This document shows positions 11,282 through 23,951 of a stretch of 64,000 nt of DNA, piece after piece. The translations under genes and the position numbers were made by a program. The number at the start of each line of letters is the position of its first letter. The first letter of the stretch is position 1. The notes beneath the pieces are model-generated. The model was not told where the DNA came from and searched no databases. It saw only the letters and a program-made list of their open reading frames with translations. Source of the stretch: Vitellaria paradoxa (Eukaryota; Streptophyta; Magnoliopsida; Ericales; Sapotaceae). The stretch spans positions 21,039,752 through 21,103,751 of the forward strand of contig CM034237.1 in the NCBI GenBank assembly GCA_019916065.1, read 5' to 3'.

Positions 11282-11932
11282 AACTCCTATTTGCACTAAA
11301 GTTATTAACCCATTACATTTTACTCCCATCCCATCAACATGAGACTCAAAAACCTTTATAGGCAAGGCCTTGGTAAAAAGATCAATTAAGTTATCCGCCA
11401 ATGCAATCTTTGTCACAATGATGTCACCTCTGTGGCAATGTCTCTGACTAAATGATACTTTCTCTCTATGTGCTTCCCACCCTTGTAGTTTCATGGTTCC
11501 TTGGATTGAGCTATAGCCCCAGTATTATCACAATAAAATGTAATAGGCAGCTTAGCTTGTGGTACTACTTCCAATTCCATAAGAAACTTCTTGAGCCAAA
11601 CTACCTCCTTAGTAGCTTCTGAAACTGCCACGTACTCAATTTAGTGGTAGAGTTAGGAATACGTTGCTGCTTAATGCTCCCCCACAAAGAGTAAACACAT
11701 AACCAGATGTTGATTTTTGAGAATCCTTATCTGAAATGAAGTCCGAATCAGTGTATCCAATAGGAACTATTTCTCCACCCTTGTAAATCAGCATATAATC
11801 TTTACTTTTTCTCAAGTACTTAAGAATATGCTTTACAGCAGTCCAATATTCTAGTTCATGTTCATATTGATACCATCTAACCATGCCCACTACAAAATAG
11901 ATATCTAGTCTAGTACACAGCATAGCATACAT
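11249..11932 (-). pseudogene. Copia RNase H remnant
   Basis: The end of the polyprotein in two frames: 11636-11932 (YAMLCTRLDIYF, TAVKHILKYL, GYTDSDFISD, then STSGYVFTL) and 11249-11494 (LADNLIDLFTKALP). Both are recognisable copia RNase H motifs, including the first catalytic Asp region. The reading frame changes between them, and the last fragment runs into the LTR. Confidence 0.75.
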
Positions 11933-12838
11933 GAGGCTCCCAACTGCCGAACATAAAGGACTTTCTTGTTATAGTCTTCTTCTAAAGATGTCTTAGGACG
12001 CCAGCTTTTAGATAAAGACACCCCATGCCTAAAAGATACTATACCTTTTTTGGAGTTATACATAGCATACTTGACTAGTGTCTTATCAATATATGCAGTC
12101 TGAGATAGCCTTAACATCCTATTCTTGTGATCTCGCAAAATCTTGATCCCAAGGATGTAGCTAGCCTCTCCCAAGTCCTTCATATCAAACTGTTTTGCTA
12201 ACTTGACCTTAACCGTGGATAACATACTAATATCATTCCCAATGAGTAAAGCGTCATCCACATATAGGACTAAGAAAACCACCATGCTCCCACTACACTT
12301 TTTATACACACAAGATTCATTTGGATTTTGATCAAAACCAAACAATTTGATCTCTTGATCAATACAGGTGTTCCAACTATGAGATGCTTGCTTACGTCCA
12401 TAAATAGACTTATGCAACTTACATACCATATGCTACTGGCCCTTAACTATGAACCCTTCTGGTTGCATCATATAGATGTCTTCATCAAGATGGCTATTCA
12501 AAAATGCCGTCTTGACATCCATTTGCCAAATCTCATAATCAAGATAAGCCACAATGGATAAGAAATACGAATAGGCTTAAGCATAACAACTTACGAAAAA
12601 GTTTCCTCATAGTCAAAAACCTCTTTCTGAGTAAACCCTTTAGCCACTAGCCTAACCTTATATGTCTCAACAGACCCATCTGATCCTCTCATTCTTTTGT
12701 AAACTCGCTTACAACCAATAGGTTTAACATTTGCTGGTGGTTCTACAAGTTTACAGACTTGATTGGAGTACATAGGATCCATTTCAACTTTCATAGGCTT
12801 TTGCCAAGAATCTGTGTCTGTATCAGAAGTAGCCTCAT
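11905..12838 (-). pseudogene. Copia reverse transcriptase remnant
   Basis: The N-terminal part lies at 12591-12794 ([31 protein letters not shown]), a broken stretch at 12430-12590 still shows a fingers/palm relative of the usual DVKTAFLNG motif, and 11905-12429 holds YGRKQASHSW, the intact catalytic box LYVDDALLIG and DLGEASYILGIKI. It carries at least three frame breaks. Both catalytic Asp residues of YVDD remain. Confidence 0.82.
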
Positions 12839-13029
12839 TATAGCTAGAAAGATCAGGTTGTTATTCTCCTAGAAATTCTCTCCAAAGAACACACACTTAT
12901 CAGGTGCCCTAACAATCCTCCCACAACGAACGAGGTTTCAGTGTATCAAAAGAAGTGGGGGATATAATGTGCAAAGTATCCTGGGGAATGACTATGTCAC
13001 TAACCTATCGAAGAGAACTATCTATCTCA

Positions 13030-13905
13030 TCTAGCTGAACTCTACCCTTAGGTTTCTAGTCCATCATATAATCATCTTCTAGAAAGACAGCATTCGTGCT
13101 AATGAACACCTTCTACTCTCTAGGATTATAAAATGGCCAACCTTTCGTTCCTTTTGGATACCCTATGAAATAGCTCAATTCTAATCTTGATTTTAACTTA
13201 CCAGTGTTGCCCTTCAACATATATACAGGGTAGCCTCATATCCTATAGTATTGCAAATTGCGATGTCGTCCATTCCACAACTCAATAGGAGTCTTAAGGG
13301 TAGACTTAGTTTGTTCAAAGTTCAGAATATACATAGCTGTTTCTAAGGCATATCCCCAAAGGAATATAGGCAAATTAGAATAACTTAACATTGATCTAAC
13401 CATATCTAAAAGAGTCTTGTTTCTTCTTTTAGCTACACCATTCTATTGAGGTGTGCCTGATGCAGACAACTGAGATGTAATCCCAGTATGCAATAAATAT
13501 TTACTGAAGTCACTGGAGAGATATTTACCACCTCGATCAGATCTAAGTGACTTTATGTTCTTATCTAATTGCTTTCAACCTCGGCTTGAAACTCTTTGAA
13601 CTTTTCAAAAACTTCAAACTTATGATGCAACAGAAAAATATAACAAAACCTAGAGTAATCATTCGTGAAAGTGATGAAATAATCATAACCTCCCCAACTC
13701 TAACATTTAGAGGTCCGCACACATCTGTGTGAACTAACTCTAATAAATCTTTGGCTCTGTTCCGTTTTACAAAAAAGGGTCTCTTAGTCATTTTACCCTC
13801 CAAATAGGATACACAATTTGGTAATCGTTCCATTGCCAATGAAGATAAAGTACCTTTTTTTACCAACCTTGTTGTGCTATTCAGATTAATATAACCAAGC
13901 CTCAA
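13030..13905 (-). pseudogene. Copia GAG-pre-integrase / integrase remnant
   Basis: The open part at 13561-13905 begins in a degraded zinc-binding region and reaches LLELVHTDVCGPL, the first catalytic-Asp segment of copia integrase. Broken frames from about 13030 to 13450 match the integrase C-terminal region up to the linker before RT. Histidines and cysteines of the zinc domain are partly lost. Confidence 0.7.
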
Positions 13906-14386
13906 ATGCCAAAGATATGTTAGATACTTGAAGAAACTTTTCTTTTAAGATTTGGTGAAATTAATGATGATAATGATCGCTGTGAATTACTGCTTTCTAT
14001 GTCATAAATCTCATTCAATTGTGGAGTAATCAGATGTAAGCCATTTGTCAATGTACCAAAGCAAATAGAAGAACCATTTAATTTAATTGTAACTGAAGAG
14101 TTAAAAACGACTTAATATCTTATTTTAATTAAACAAGAAACTAAAATTAAATTTCTTCTAATGCTAGGTACATAAAGGCAATTTTCTAAAACTAAAGTTT
14201 TATCACTAAAAAATAATCTAACTACTCCAACTGAAACACCAACAATCTTAAAGCCTTCACCAACATGCAAGCAAACCTCTCCATCACTTAGCCTCTTGGT
14301 TTCTTGAAACCCCTACAACGAATTACAAATGTGATTAGTTGCCTCAGAGTCTACACACCAAGAATATGAAGTACCTGCCAAAAAGA

Positions 14387-15249
14387 TTACTTCAATGATA
14401 AGTGATTCAAGCATACTTGTACACTTCTATGCTGATAGGTAGGGCAGTTCCTCTTCCAATGTCCTTCCACGCCATAATGGAAACATTTTTCTTTTGGCTT
14501 GGTATTTGCTTTCTTTTTGTTTCCTTTGTTCACTATTAGTATATTGCCAGCATCCTTGGTGCCTTTGGGACTAACTTTCTTCTTTCCTTTACCCTTGCCC
14601 TTACGCTTAGGCTTAGAAGAAGAAGCTGAAGCAAGATGAACACTAGGATTGTTCTTGATAATACCCTCCATTGCCTTTGGAGCATTAGGAAGCTCTACTA
14701 ATGAAAACCAAGTTTGTTCATGTTAAAATTTAACTTGAACTGGCTAAAAGAGTCAGGTAGCGACTCAAGAATAATTTCAATTTGGGACTCTCCATCAATT
14801 ACAGCCCCAAGGACCTCCAGTATGTTTAAATAATCCATCATTTTTAAAACATTTTCTTCTACTGGAGTTTCTTCAGCCATCTTAGTGTTCAATAATGCTT
14901 TCATGGTAGTCTGTCTAGTAGGCCTACTTTGTTCTCCAAACATCTCCTTAAGGCTGAGCATGATATCATAAGCGGTATCCATGCTTTGGTGTTAATGCTA
15001 TAAGACATTCGACATCGATGCTAGAATATAACACCGAACCATCTCATCAGCCTTCACCTATTTTGTGTGACAATCACACTCCTCCTGAGATGCATCTTCT
15101 GTTGGTAATGTTGGACATTCAATAGTGAGAACATATTTGTAACCCTCTGCAGTGAGTATAATACCAAGGTTCTGTTTCCAATCAACATAATTTGGCCCAG
15201 TGAGTTTTTTGTGATTGAGTACGATGGAGAAAAGATTAAATGATGACAT
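14387..15249 (-). pseudogene. Copia gag remnant
   Basis: Three fragments in order: 15058-15249 (LTGPNYVDWKQNL, the usual N-terminal copia Gag start), 14698-14982 (UBN2-like core with LKEMFGEQSRPTRQ) and 14387-14671 (Lys-rich basic stretch, then a zinc knuckle). In the knuckle the second cysteine is tyrosine (CFHYGVEGHWKRNC), so it could not bind zinc normally. Stops separate the fragments. Confidence 0.8.
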
Positions 15250-17152
15250 CTGATAAACAATATAATAGAAAGATTATTAAGTATGGGTGCAAACAAAAAA
15301 TATGCTTTTGTTTCATTATCTAATAGTGTTATCCTCAAGACATTATAAATGAATACATAGGGACTTGATCCATAAAAATAACATGCTTCATAAGGAAGTC
15401 AAATGCTACCTAAATGATTAAGAGGATGAAATCCTTTACATTATCAACTAGGCATCTCATACTATATGATATTATAATACCCTATATTTGGTCTCCAAAA
15501 GAAAAATAACTTAGTCAACCGTTGTAAGTATTCTCGTGGGAAGAATCACCCTCACCCTGTCTCAATCATCGATATCCTAAGAGATTCAATCTTGTAACCA
15601 ATAAGAATATGCATCTTCCATAGGGGACGGCCACTCGAAGTTGACTCGGGATGCTTATCCTCATCTTACTATGAACTGATAATGGAAGACCAACACTTGA
15701 ATTTTAAAATTTTGGGGATACTTTAAAATTTATCATTCATATCTACTTTCTTTTATTTTCAAAACATAAATTTTAATTTAGTAAAAGACTTTCTTTTACA
15801 AAATTTCAAAGTAAGTTATGAATGATTTCCCTTTTCAAGTTCATGGATTTAAAAAAAAATGAGTTTTCCAGAATGCATGCATAACATGTAGATTATCAAA
15901 CATAATAACACTGCACGCAGTATAAATATGCATATATGTAAACATCTCGCTTTTAGTTTCCGATCTACAATAGAAAATCTCATCTCTCTTTTAGTTTCCG
16001 ATCTATAATAGAAAATCTATGTAAAATCAATAATATAAGGTTGAACTCGACCTCCTTGGTCTCCTTCTTTTTCCTCTTCATTTCCTTAATATTTGATATT
16101 ACATAAAACCTATGCCCATGAATGGCCCTTCATAATTTCTAAATAATTGAAAAAAAAAATAAAGGAAGAAATAGAGAAACTAATAAACCTGCCCTTTCAT
16201 GGAAAAATCAGGTTTATTACCCTGTACAAGTCTTCTATATAAATTTATATAACCCTTTCCTTTTGATCAACCACAAGAGAGATCCCCATGTCATATTTAT
16301 AACAAGCATATATAACTATTCATAAATAAACAATTTTAAACGACAATAAAATTACAAGATACGAAAATTATGCAATGTTTAGGATTAATACCAATTATTA
16401 ATTCCTAAATTTATATTTATTAATTTCAAATCTTTAATCATACATTAAAGAATGTCCAAAACTAAAGAAAAAAAATTAGGAAAAAAACTTGGCTGCGTTT
16501 TGAACCAAAAACCTTATTTTCAAAGCTTTTAAAAAACCCATAATTTTTTAAAATATTTAAATTATTCAAAAATTAAATTTTAAGTTTTAAAAACATAAAT
16601 TAGACTGTTAGAAAGCTACAAAAAAATTGGGAATAAAATGAATTTATGTTGATACCAAAACGGCTAAATAACATAGTTCTTAGAAAAACTGACGGACAAA
16701 CAGCACCTAAACATTTCCAACTGCGGCTTGAGCCGAGTCACCAGCCTTAAGCCGTGGTTCAGCCAACCCTAGAGCCGCTAGTCTATACTTCTATCATGTG
16801 GTGTGATGCATGGAGTCAACTCCCATGACTGGGAGAAAAAACTTTTGGAAACTAAACTAAACCACGCGCGCGCGGGAATCTTTTTTTTTTTAACAAAAAC
16901 AACTAAAAAAAATTCATAAGTTTGTTTTTTTTTGGTCCAACTCATTGGCCGAAAACAAAAAAAAAAAAAATCGACAAGCTCGTTCTTTCGGCGATGATTT
17001 TTTTCTTATTAATTATAGTCCAATTTTAATTAATATTTTGGACGATAATTAATTAATAAAACTTATATAAATAAAATAAAATAAAACTCAATTTAATTTT
17101 ATGAACAAACAAGAAGATATAAAAACTCATGCAAGACCGCTCTGATTCCAAT
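15250..17152 (-). other. Copia 5' leader, no gene
   Basis: A 1.9-kb untranslated leader between the 5' LTR and gag. It holds a 38-bp tandem duplication at 15951-16018 (TTTTAGTTTCCGATCTA repeated), a CG-repeat island at about 16864-16875 in otherwise AT-rich DNA, and the primer-binding site at its right end. I see no ORF with homology. Confidence 0.6.
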
Positions 17153-18419
17153 TATAGAAATTAAGAATGCAGCAGAATAAGTTTTAAAAAATATTTCGGA
17201 TCGATCATGCATGAAAGATTATAAACTCCTTATATAATTGTATTCAAAATACAAAAATAAAATCAAATTAATAAAGAAAACTGACATTTTGTCATTTTTT
17301 TGATTTAATCTTAACTTCTCGAACTTTTCTTCCCCGATGGTTGAAACTTCTAGACTTTCTTTTCTTTATCCTATCAAGATCCTCTCAAAGTTTTTTTTAC
17401 GTCTAGGATTGTGTGGGCGACCTTAACATACTAATCTTTTATATAAGTAAGAGTAGAGGATCTAGGTATAAATAAACTTAAATTGACTAATTAGGGAATT
17501 ACTTATAATTACAAATGCATTCTCTAATAATTATACCTTACTTCACTAAAAAGGTATAACTAAACTCCAACCTCAGTTTATTAAAATAATTTCATAAAAC
17601 ACATTGTTCACTCTTTAATTTTACAATTAAGCCCCTCCACTAGATATAGAGACAATTAGAATTAAGAAGCTATCCAATTCCAATTGATACCTCCCTCCAT
17701 ACTCTGAGAACTATTATTTTAATCATTTTGTATTGGTCACCATCTCAATAACACATTATTAAGACGACCAAATCCAAATTTAATGATCAGTTAATATTCT
17801 TAATATAAATGATACCCCTATCTCAAATAAGATCATGGATTCCTTCTTGATAGTGTATGTTCCCTAATTTTATGCAGTGATTTCCCAAAACACGAAGGTG
17901 TTGGTCTAATGATAATCAACCTTACTCCTGATGAATTAAAATTATCATTACATAAAATAATGTCTATCACTATATTAGGATTTAGAGCTATTGTTTAGAG
18001 TGAACATAAGAAATACATCAATGCGGATAGCATAACTTAGATGTGTTTCTTATTATCGTCCTGTTCAGTTTGTTCCACACTAACGCTTTAGATTCAGAGT
18101 CTACTACTCCAATGATAGAGATAAATCATTTTATCATATAGAAATCCAAAATATTACAATCTTTCAGTTGAGATGTCCACATCTCATCAGTGATTGCGAA
18201 CAAATCTAGATTGATCAATAGTTAAATTCATATCTCCTGTGTATAAAATACTTTTATTCACATGAATCAAGTTCATTAATCAATCAAGGATTACAATCAT
18301 CACATGAAATACATGCATCCATAAGTAATAAAGAAACTTTAAATAAACTAAACAAGAATTTTTATTGAACTAAAATAGTTCATCATCTAATATATGACTT
18401 TAAAGCATACATCCCAACA
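17153..18419 (-). repeat. 5' LTR of nested copia element
   Basis: A 1267-bp partner of 10011-11281, ending CATCCCAACA on the + strand. The tRNA primer site abuts its left edge, so this is the 5' LTR of the minus-strand element. Confidence 0.88.
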
Positions 18420-18424
18420 ATAAG

Positions 18425-19202
18425 ATGGTGTCTCTCCTACCAAGTAAGAGTTAACCAACATTTTTAGTGTCCTCACTGGGTCTCTACCATGGAGGGGTGA
18501 GACATATGTGCATGGCTACCTCAAGATTAATCACCGCATGTTGAATCTTTTTGTGTTTGCATCTATTGACCCCACATCACATTACTCTGATGTCACTTTG
18601 AGGTGTGGGCATGTCATTTATGCCATCCTCATGGGTCTTAAGTTTGATCTGACAGTTTTCATTTTTCAACTCATTTTCACTGCCCAATAATTAAAGCGTA
18701 CCAAGGATTCTCTACCCTTTGGTGTCATTATCACCAAAATCATTCAGGTAAATCAAATTGAATTGCCATCACTGGTCTTATAGCACAGCCTTATCCTATC
18801 ACACGACTCGTTACACGTAAATCTGTGAGTCAGGCTATTAATGACACACTTAATGAGCCTACTGAAGCTGAGTCTAGCCACAGGGCTTGTCCTTATACTA
18901 TGAACTCGATGTCATTATCATTGTTTAGGCTTGAGGGGGAGGTAGGGTGTATCCGAGCTGATCAAATAGCTCTTAGTGCCCGCTTGGATACCATTGATAA
19001 AAATATAAAAACCTTGACTGATCTTTGCACCATCTTCCAGTCCTTGCTCTAGCAAATTAGCAATTTTGGTGCCTTCGAGGATAAGCTACACTAGGATGAT
19101 GATGACACTGGATTTGGTGGTGGCTCGTTTGGAGGCCACGATGCAAATGGTGGTAGTGGATTTGGTGGCAATGGATTTGATGGTAGTGGTAGATTCTATT
19201 AA
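18425..19202 (+). pseudogene. SIRE env-like ORF, 3' part with Gly-rich tail
   Basis: Continues the ORF interrupted at 10010. Recognisable is HGYLKINHRMLNLFVF, a hydrophobic middle (IYAILMGLKFDLTVFIF), then SLPFGVIITKI. After a frame change near 18690-18825 the ORF runs through 18825-19052 (a segment that could form a short helix/coiled coil around RLEGEVG) and, past one stop, into an Asp run and a Gly/Phe-rich tail (TGFGGGSFGG) ending at TAA 19200-19202. Stops at about 18455, 18688 and 19093 make it a pseudogene. The domain is the env-like/plant transposon type. Its function is not established. Confidence 0.65.
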
Positions 19203-19506
19203 TACATTTCTATTGATGTGTCTTGCTATAACTTGTTTTGGGCATGCTTCTAGACTTGTTTTTTTGCTTATTTCCCCTTATTTTGTGAGCTTGTCATTTC
19301 CCTATTACAAATGAGGAGTAAGGGCTCTGTAATTTCTACTTTGACTTGTTATGTTTTAAAACTTTGCACTTAGTATTGTGGTGATCCCGAATGATATGTC
19401 TTTCTTTTTTTTTTTCCAAATGATGCCTTGATGTGTTTATTCACGCTTGTAGAATTAATCTTGAAATTTAACTTAAGTTTTGATATGGAATTGCCAAGGG
19501 GGAGAT
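19203..19506 (+). other. SIRE 3' untranslated region and polypurine tract
   Basis: Non-coding sequence ending in the polypurine tract AAGGGGGAGA (19496-19505), which immediately precedes the TG that starts the 3' LTR. Confidence 0.7.
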
Positions 19507-20386
19507 TGTAAAGTTTATTATGGCAAATCCATACAAAATCTTAAGTTAAATATGAAAAGCTAGAATGTTTCCTAATTAGAAAACATGAAAATAATCTGTA
19601 TGTTTCTAAAATTGAAGAATTGTCAAATCAGCAAAATTCCAAAAGAGTGTAAAGTCCAGTTCAATTCAACAACTAGACAAAATACAATCCTATGTGAAAT
19701 AGGAGTTAGCCAGGCAAAACAAAAAAAATCCAATACACATGGTAGGCAACACACAGGGTGTGCACGATTACACCAATCTAACACTGGGAGCTAGTGGGTG
19801 TGCCCTTTTTGTTATCTAACCCAAACCAAAATCCAGTAGACCTTGTAACCAATAGGATGGATGCACGAGGGTTTAAGGTATTAGGGCAGGATGCATGAGG
19901 ATTCGAGCTTCGTATTATTTGGACAATCATGTTTCTTATTTTGCTAGTTTAGGGCAACCTATTGTAACTATATATACATGGACCTAACTTTAGTAAACAT
20001 AGATACACAGAGACATATTATATAGATCTAGAGAGAAGGTTTTTTTTTTTTGAGAGCTTAGTGTTCTTTTTCTAGCTTTTGTTTTCATTCATTCTTTTTT
20101 TACTTTCTATGTGAAGTAGGAAGTCCACTTGTCGGGTTTGTCAAGTGAATCGAACAAGAGTGATGAAAGGATTTATGTGAGTGAATCATAAAGAGTGCAA
20201 GTAGAGTCTTGCAACCCATTGGCAGTAAAATTTGTAATAGATATTTTTCTCCCTATGAAAGGGTTTCCTCATTAATCTTGTATTATTGTGTATAGTTGCT
20301 TGGTTTGGAATTTTTAGAAGTGTTTGTTTGACTTCTAATATGTTGAAGTCTTGTCAAAATATTAAATATCAGTGCATAACTACACA
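19507..20386 (+). repeat. SIRE-type 3' LTR
   Basis: Starts TGTAAAGTTTATTATGG directly after the polypurine tract. It has a TATA-like promoter at 19969-19977 (TATATATAC) with pyrimidine/AG-rich sequence downstream. The right edge is inferred as CACA near 20386. It cannot be proved because the 5' LTR and the left target site are outside the window. Short ORFs inside (for example 19585-19794) have no homology. Confidence 0.65.
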
Positions 20387-22269
20387 TTATATTGACGAAA
20401 ATTAAAAATTAAACAAACGCATTATTTCTTTTAAATTAGTTGAACAACTCTACTAAAAAAATATTTTCTATTATTGTAAACAATGTATCATATAACAATT
20501 GTCTTATTTAACCAATGTTCTGCTTGTGAAGAGTATTTATTTCATAGGCATTGTTGTGTTCACATACTTAATTTAATTGTCAAAGAGGAATTGAATACCA
20601 ATGATTTGTCTATTGAATACTTATAATTGTCAAACAGGGCTCATTTGTGTAAACAACTTGGTCTCGATCCCAAATTGTCTGTCCTAAAGATTTTAAGTGC
20701 AACGAGACAAATTAATGTTAAAAAACAAATATGTTGTGAAATTTAAACATAATCAATCACAAAGAAAGCAATGACACAAGATCTTGACGAAGGAAACCCT
20801 AAAACCACTTCTAAGTAAAACTTCGGGTTTATAAGGCGACTAACCCGAAAATCAATCCACTATGAAATCAAAACAATACAAGAGATTCACTGAATACAAA
20901 GTTTAACTTAACCCTGCCCTAACTCTATTCTTCTCTTACTCGCTTAAACCTAGATAAAAAAAGCCTATAAATTGACTTCATTCTTGAACCTGGATGACAC
21001 TTCCTAGAACCTAGAGATATTCTTTTCCATCAAAATGAAAGATTGAATCATTGTTTTTTCAAACCCAACTTGTAGATCTCTTCAATTTGGATTCTAAGGA
21101 TTTGGATCTTAGGATTTTCTCAATAAAATGGAGTGCTACACAAAGCTATTAGAAAAAGGCTATTTATAGTTTGATGGGATTAAGACACAAAACAGGGTGA
21201 AATTTGGGCATATCAGCAAAAATCTCCGATAATTGCTAGAGTGCCCTTCATAGAACCTAACCGCTCGAACCAGTTCAAGCCCCACTCCTATAACATGGCT
21301 CAAGCACTTTTCATTCACTAAAATCAAAATGCTAAGCACTTGAACTTGCTTTCAGCGTCCTTCCTGTTGCATAAGATGTTTGAAATGATCTTTTTTACAG
21401 TGGCAAAGTCATGTGTGGTTGAGTGGTAGCGGCTTGAAAGGAAAAAAAAATTAACTCGACCTGTGAAAAAAAAAATTTATTCTTCAAAGCTTGTACTCTT
21501 GTAACCAATTATCGTGTCTTGTACACATGTACTGTACATGATATATTAGTTACACATATGTATAGTCGAAAGTGCTCATTGTGTAAACATTCAACTTCTG
21601 GACTTCTATATCTCTGAGCATGTGAAAAATTACAAGATTGTATTTGGCATGTAGTATTTAACATTGATAAATATTATTTTTATAAAATTTTATTTATTTT
21701 AATTATATAATGTATATTTTATAAAATTATAAATGGATTAATATTTTTTTTTCGTATACTCCTTAAAACTGATTTTAAAGGAGTGAGGTAAAAGAGATGA
21801 AAGGTTGTGAGAGTAAAAAATTAATAATTATTTTCATAATGACTCTATTTGGAACTCCACAAAACTCTATATATTTCCATAAAATTTAAATTTTTTGTTT
21901 ACAGCATGGATTGCGTAATTGTAATATTTACAAATTTACACTAATTCTTACAATTCCAAACACCCATAATATTTACTTTATGAATTTTTTGCCTCCACTA
22001 GAAAAAAATTCCTGGATCTGTCACTGCTTCTTTGAATCGAGAAATGACTCGACTAACAAGATTCAATTCAAGATATTTCAAAAACTTTGCAAACTCAAAT
22101 TTTGATGCATAATTATCATTAATAAAAAATAATTAACCTAAGAAATGTTGATAATGTAGCCATGTTTCTTAACTTAAGAAGTGAGGAAAAAAGTAAGAGT
22201 TTGTGCACATGGTGCTTGACTAGTAGACATGTAGAGAAATATAAATTATCTATTGACTAGTAAACTAAG
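20387..22269. other. Intergenic/intronic sequence without gene
   Basis: No supportable ORF. The part at about 20650-21390 looks like an LTR fragment on the minus strand: a TATAAATAGCC box lies near 21148-21160 (minus strand). I could not find the ends or a target-site duplication. The rest is AT-rich with homopolymer runs (21441-21475). Confidence 0.4.
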
Positions 22270-22490
22270 AGAAGTATAAATTATCATGCCCATAATCTCA
22301 TAGTCTGAGAAGAACGTCATGAAAATATGGAAACTAATTAGAACCAAGTAAAACCTAGTTCAAGGTTAAGTCAAAATCGAAAACACCAATTAAAATATTC
22401 TCAAATATCCTTCATTCCCATATAAAATAATAACTGACATCATCTACAATAAAATCCAATGTCGCACCCCGATGACACAATCTAAGGCTT

Positions 22491-22554
22491 ACGTAGCCAT
22501 TAATACATCATCGTAGTACAATACATAGCCATCAATACATCATCATAGTACAAT
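22491..22554. repeat. 2 x 32-bp tandem duplication
   Basis: Units begin ACGTAGCCATTAATACATCA and ACATAGCCATCAATACATCA. The differences are mostly transitions at CG sites. Confidence 0.85.
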
Positions 22555-23189
22555 CTCAAAAATAAAAATAAGTATAGGATCTACACTCGGGTTGCACAAA
22601 TAAAAATATAGTGATCCAACAATAAAATGAAACAATAACTTCATCAAATATAACGTCATTCTCGTTGACAACATCCACAACCTAAACGGCCATAACATGT
22701 ACCACAACCATCTATGTATCTCTCATAATCATGAAATCATAAATGTAAATATCACACCCACATTCAGGGTCATATGATTCACAACGTCGATAACCCCATC
22801 TCAAGTTAGAAAAGAATACACCAATATTACAATCAATAGTTAAGACGGGACTTAGGCTACTTAGATCTAAGTTGTCTACATGTCCCACCTTGGGAATTAG
22901 GTTACCATAGTTCTTAATTTATTACTCAAGGTTCACAGCTAAACTCATTATCAACAAATTAAATATTAAACTTCATTATAATTAACAACATCAATATCTC
23001 AACTATAACAATAATCTATGGGATCTCATATAATGGGTATGATGAAATAGAATGCTAATATATATACTTTAATCTCTATCTACCCCCAACCTTATCCTGG
23101 GACGGGTGATACTTAGCAAAGTAAGCGGGGCCACCAACCACATTGTTTATGCTTATGGCAAACATTAATCTCAATATACATCATGAATG

Positions 23190-23465
23190 GGGAACTAATT
23201 TACACCCCACATGTGTAAGACTCAGGAGAACCGAGTTACACCCTTTAGCCATTCTGCTAGGGAACTAAGTTACATCCCTAATCAGACATCTGCTTATCTC
23301 AAGCAGGAAATCAATATAAATAGCGACTAAACAACCAAATTACACCCCCAATCAACTAAGACTTGGGGGAACCAAGTTACAATCTCTGGCCATTTTGCTA
23401 GGGAACCCAATTACACCTCTAGTAAAGATCTACTTATCTCAAGTAAGAAATCAATATAAATAATA
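23190..23465. repeat. 2 x ~140-bp tandem repeat in LTR
   Basis: Two diverged units. Each has GGGAACCAAGTTACA-like blocks, CCATT(C/T)TGCTAGGGAAC, and ends CTTATCTCAAG(C/T)A followed by GAAATCAATATAAATA (23287 and 23427). The repeated block GGAAC(C/T)(A/C)AGTTACA also recurs inside each unit. Confidence 0.75.
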
Positions 23466-23533
23466 TCTCAAGACTAATGCCTCAGTTCCAATAATTAAAC
23501 TCTAGTTATATATATCACTGGAATTATTTAATA

Positions 23534-23951
23534 CTAGCAATAACTCGTGCCTACAATACTCTGAATAAAATTAGTATTGATTTTCTTATATAGTTGAAAC
23601 TTTGGCGGGGGAAATTTGGTATTTCTCTCCAATTAATTTTTGATAAGCACCATAAAAAAAATAAATTATGATGCTTTAATTTCGTATGTTCAACTTCCTA
23701 GAAATCATAATTGGGCAAAATTTAATTTGGTTTTGTATATGAACTCCACCCTTGAAATATGGTGAAATTTAAAATGCCTAGATCATTTTGTGAGATAGAT
23801 GGTAGTGGAGTCTACTAAAATAAAAAATTGAGCGAGAAGTTAAAAATATAAAAATGATCTCAAATATTATATGAAAGAAAAAATAAAATTTATCCATTGA
23901 ATCTTAGTTTGTGAGAGGGACATTTTCGAAAACCATCCTATTTTATATAGA
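23534..23951 (-). mobile_element. Non-autonomous Helitron, 418 bp
   Basis: On the minus strand it starts TCTATATAAAAT (TC at 23951) and ends CTAG (23534-23537). It is inserted between A and T, without target duplication, the expected Helitron signature. Its sequence matches the element at 25910-26698 in reverse orientation. There is no coding capacity, so mobilisation would need Rep/helicase from elsewhere. Confidence 0.7.

Larger units (their letters stand above)
10011..18419 (-). mobile_element. Copia retrotransposon nested in env-like ORF
   Basis: An 8.4-kb minus-strand Ty1/copia element with long direct LTRs (10011-11281 and 17153-18419). The polypurine tract (minus-strand AGGAG) is next to the left, 3' LTR, and a decayed Met-tRNA primer site (GGAATCAGAGCGG on the minus strand, about 17136-17150) is next to the right, 5' LTR. 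The flanks are ACAAG (10006-10010) and ATAAG (18420-18424), a TSD with one transition. RT and RNase H resemble the Tork/Angela/TAR group. I do not assign the lineage further. All ORFs are broken. Confidence 0.88.
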
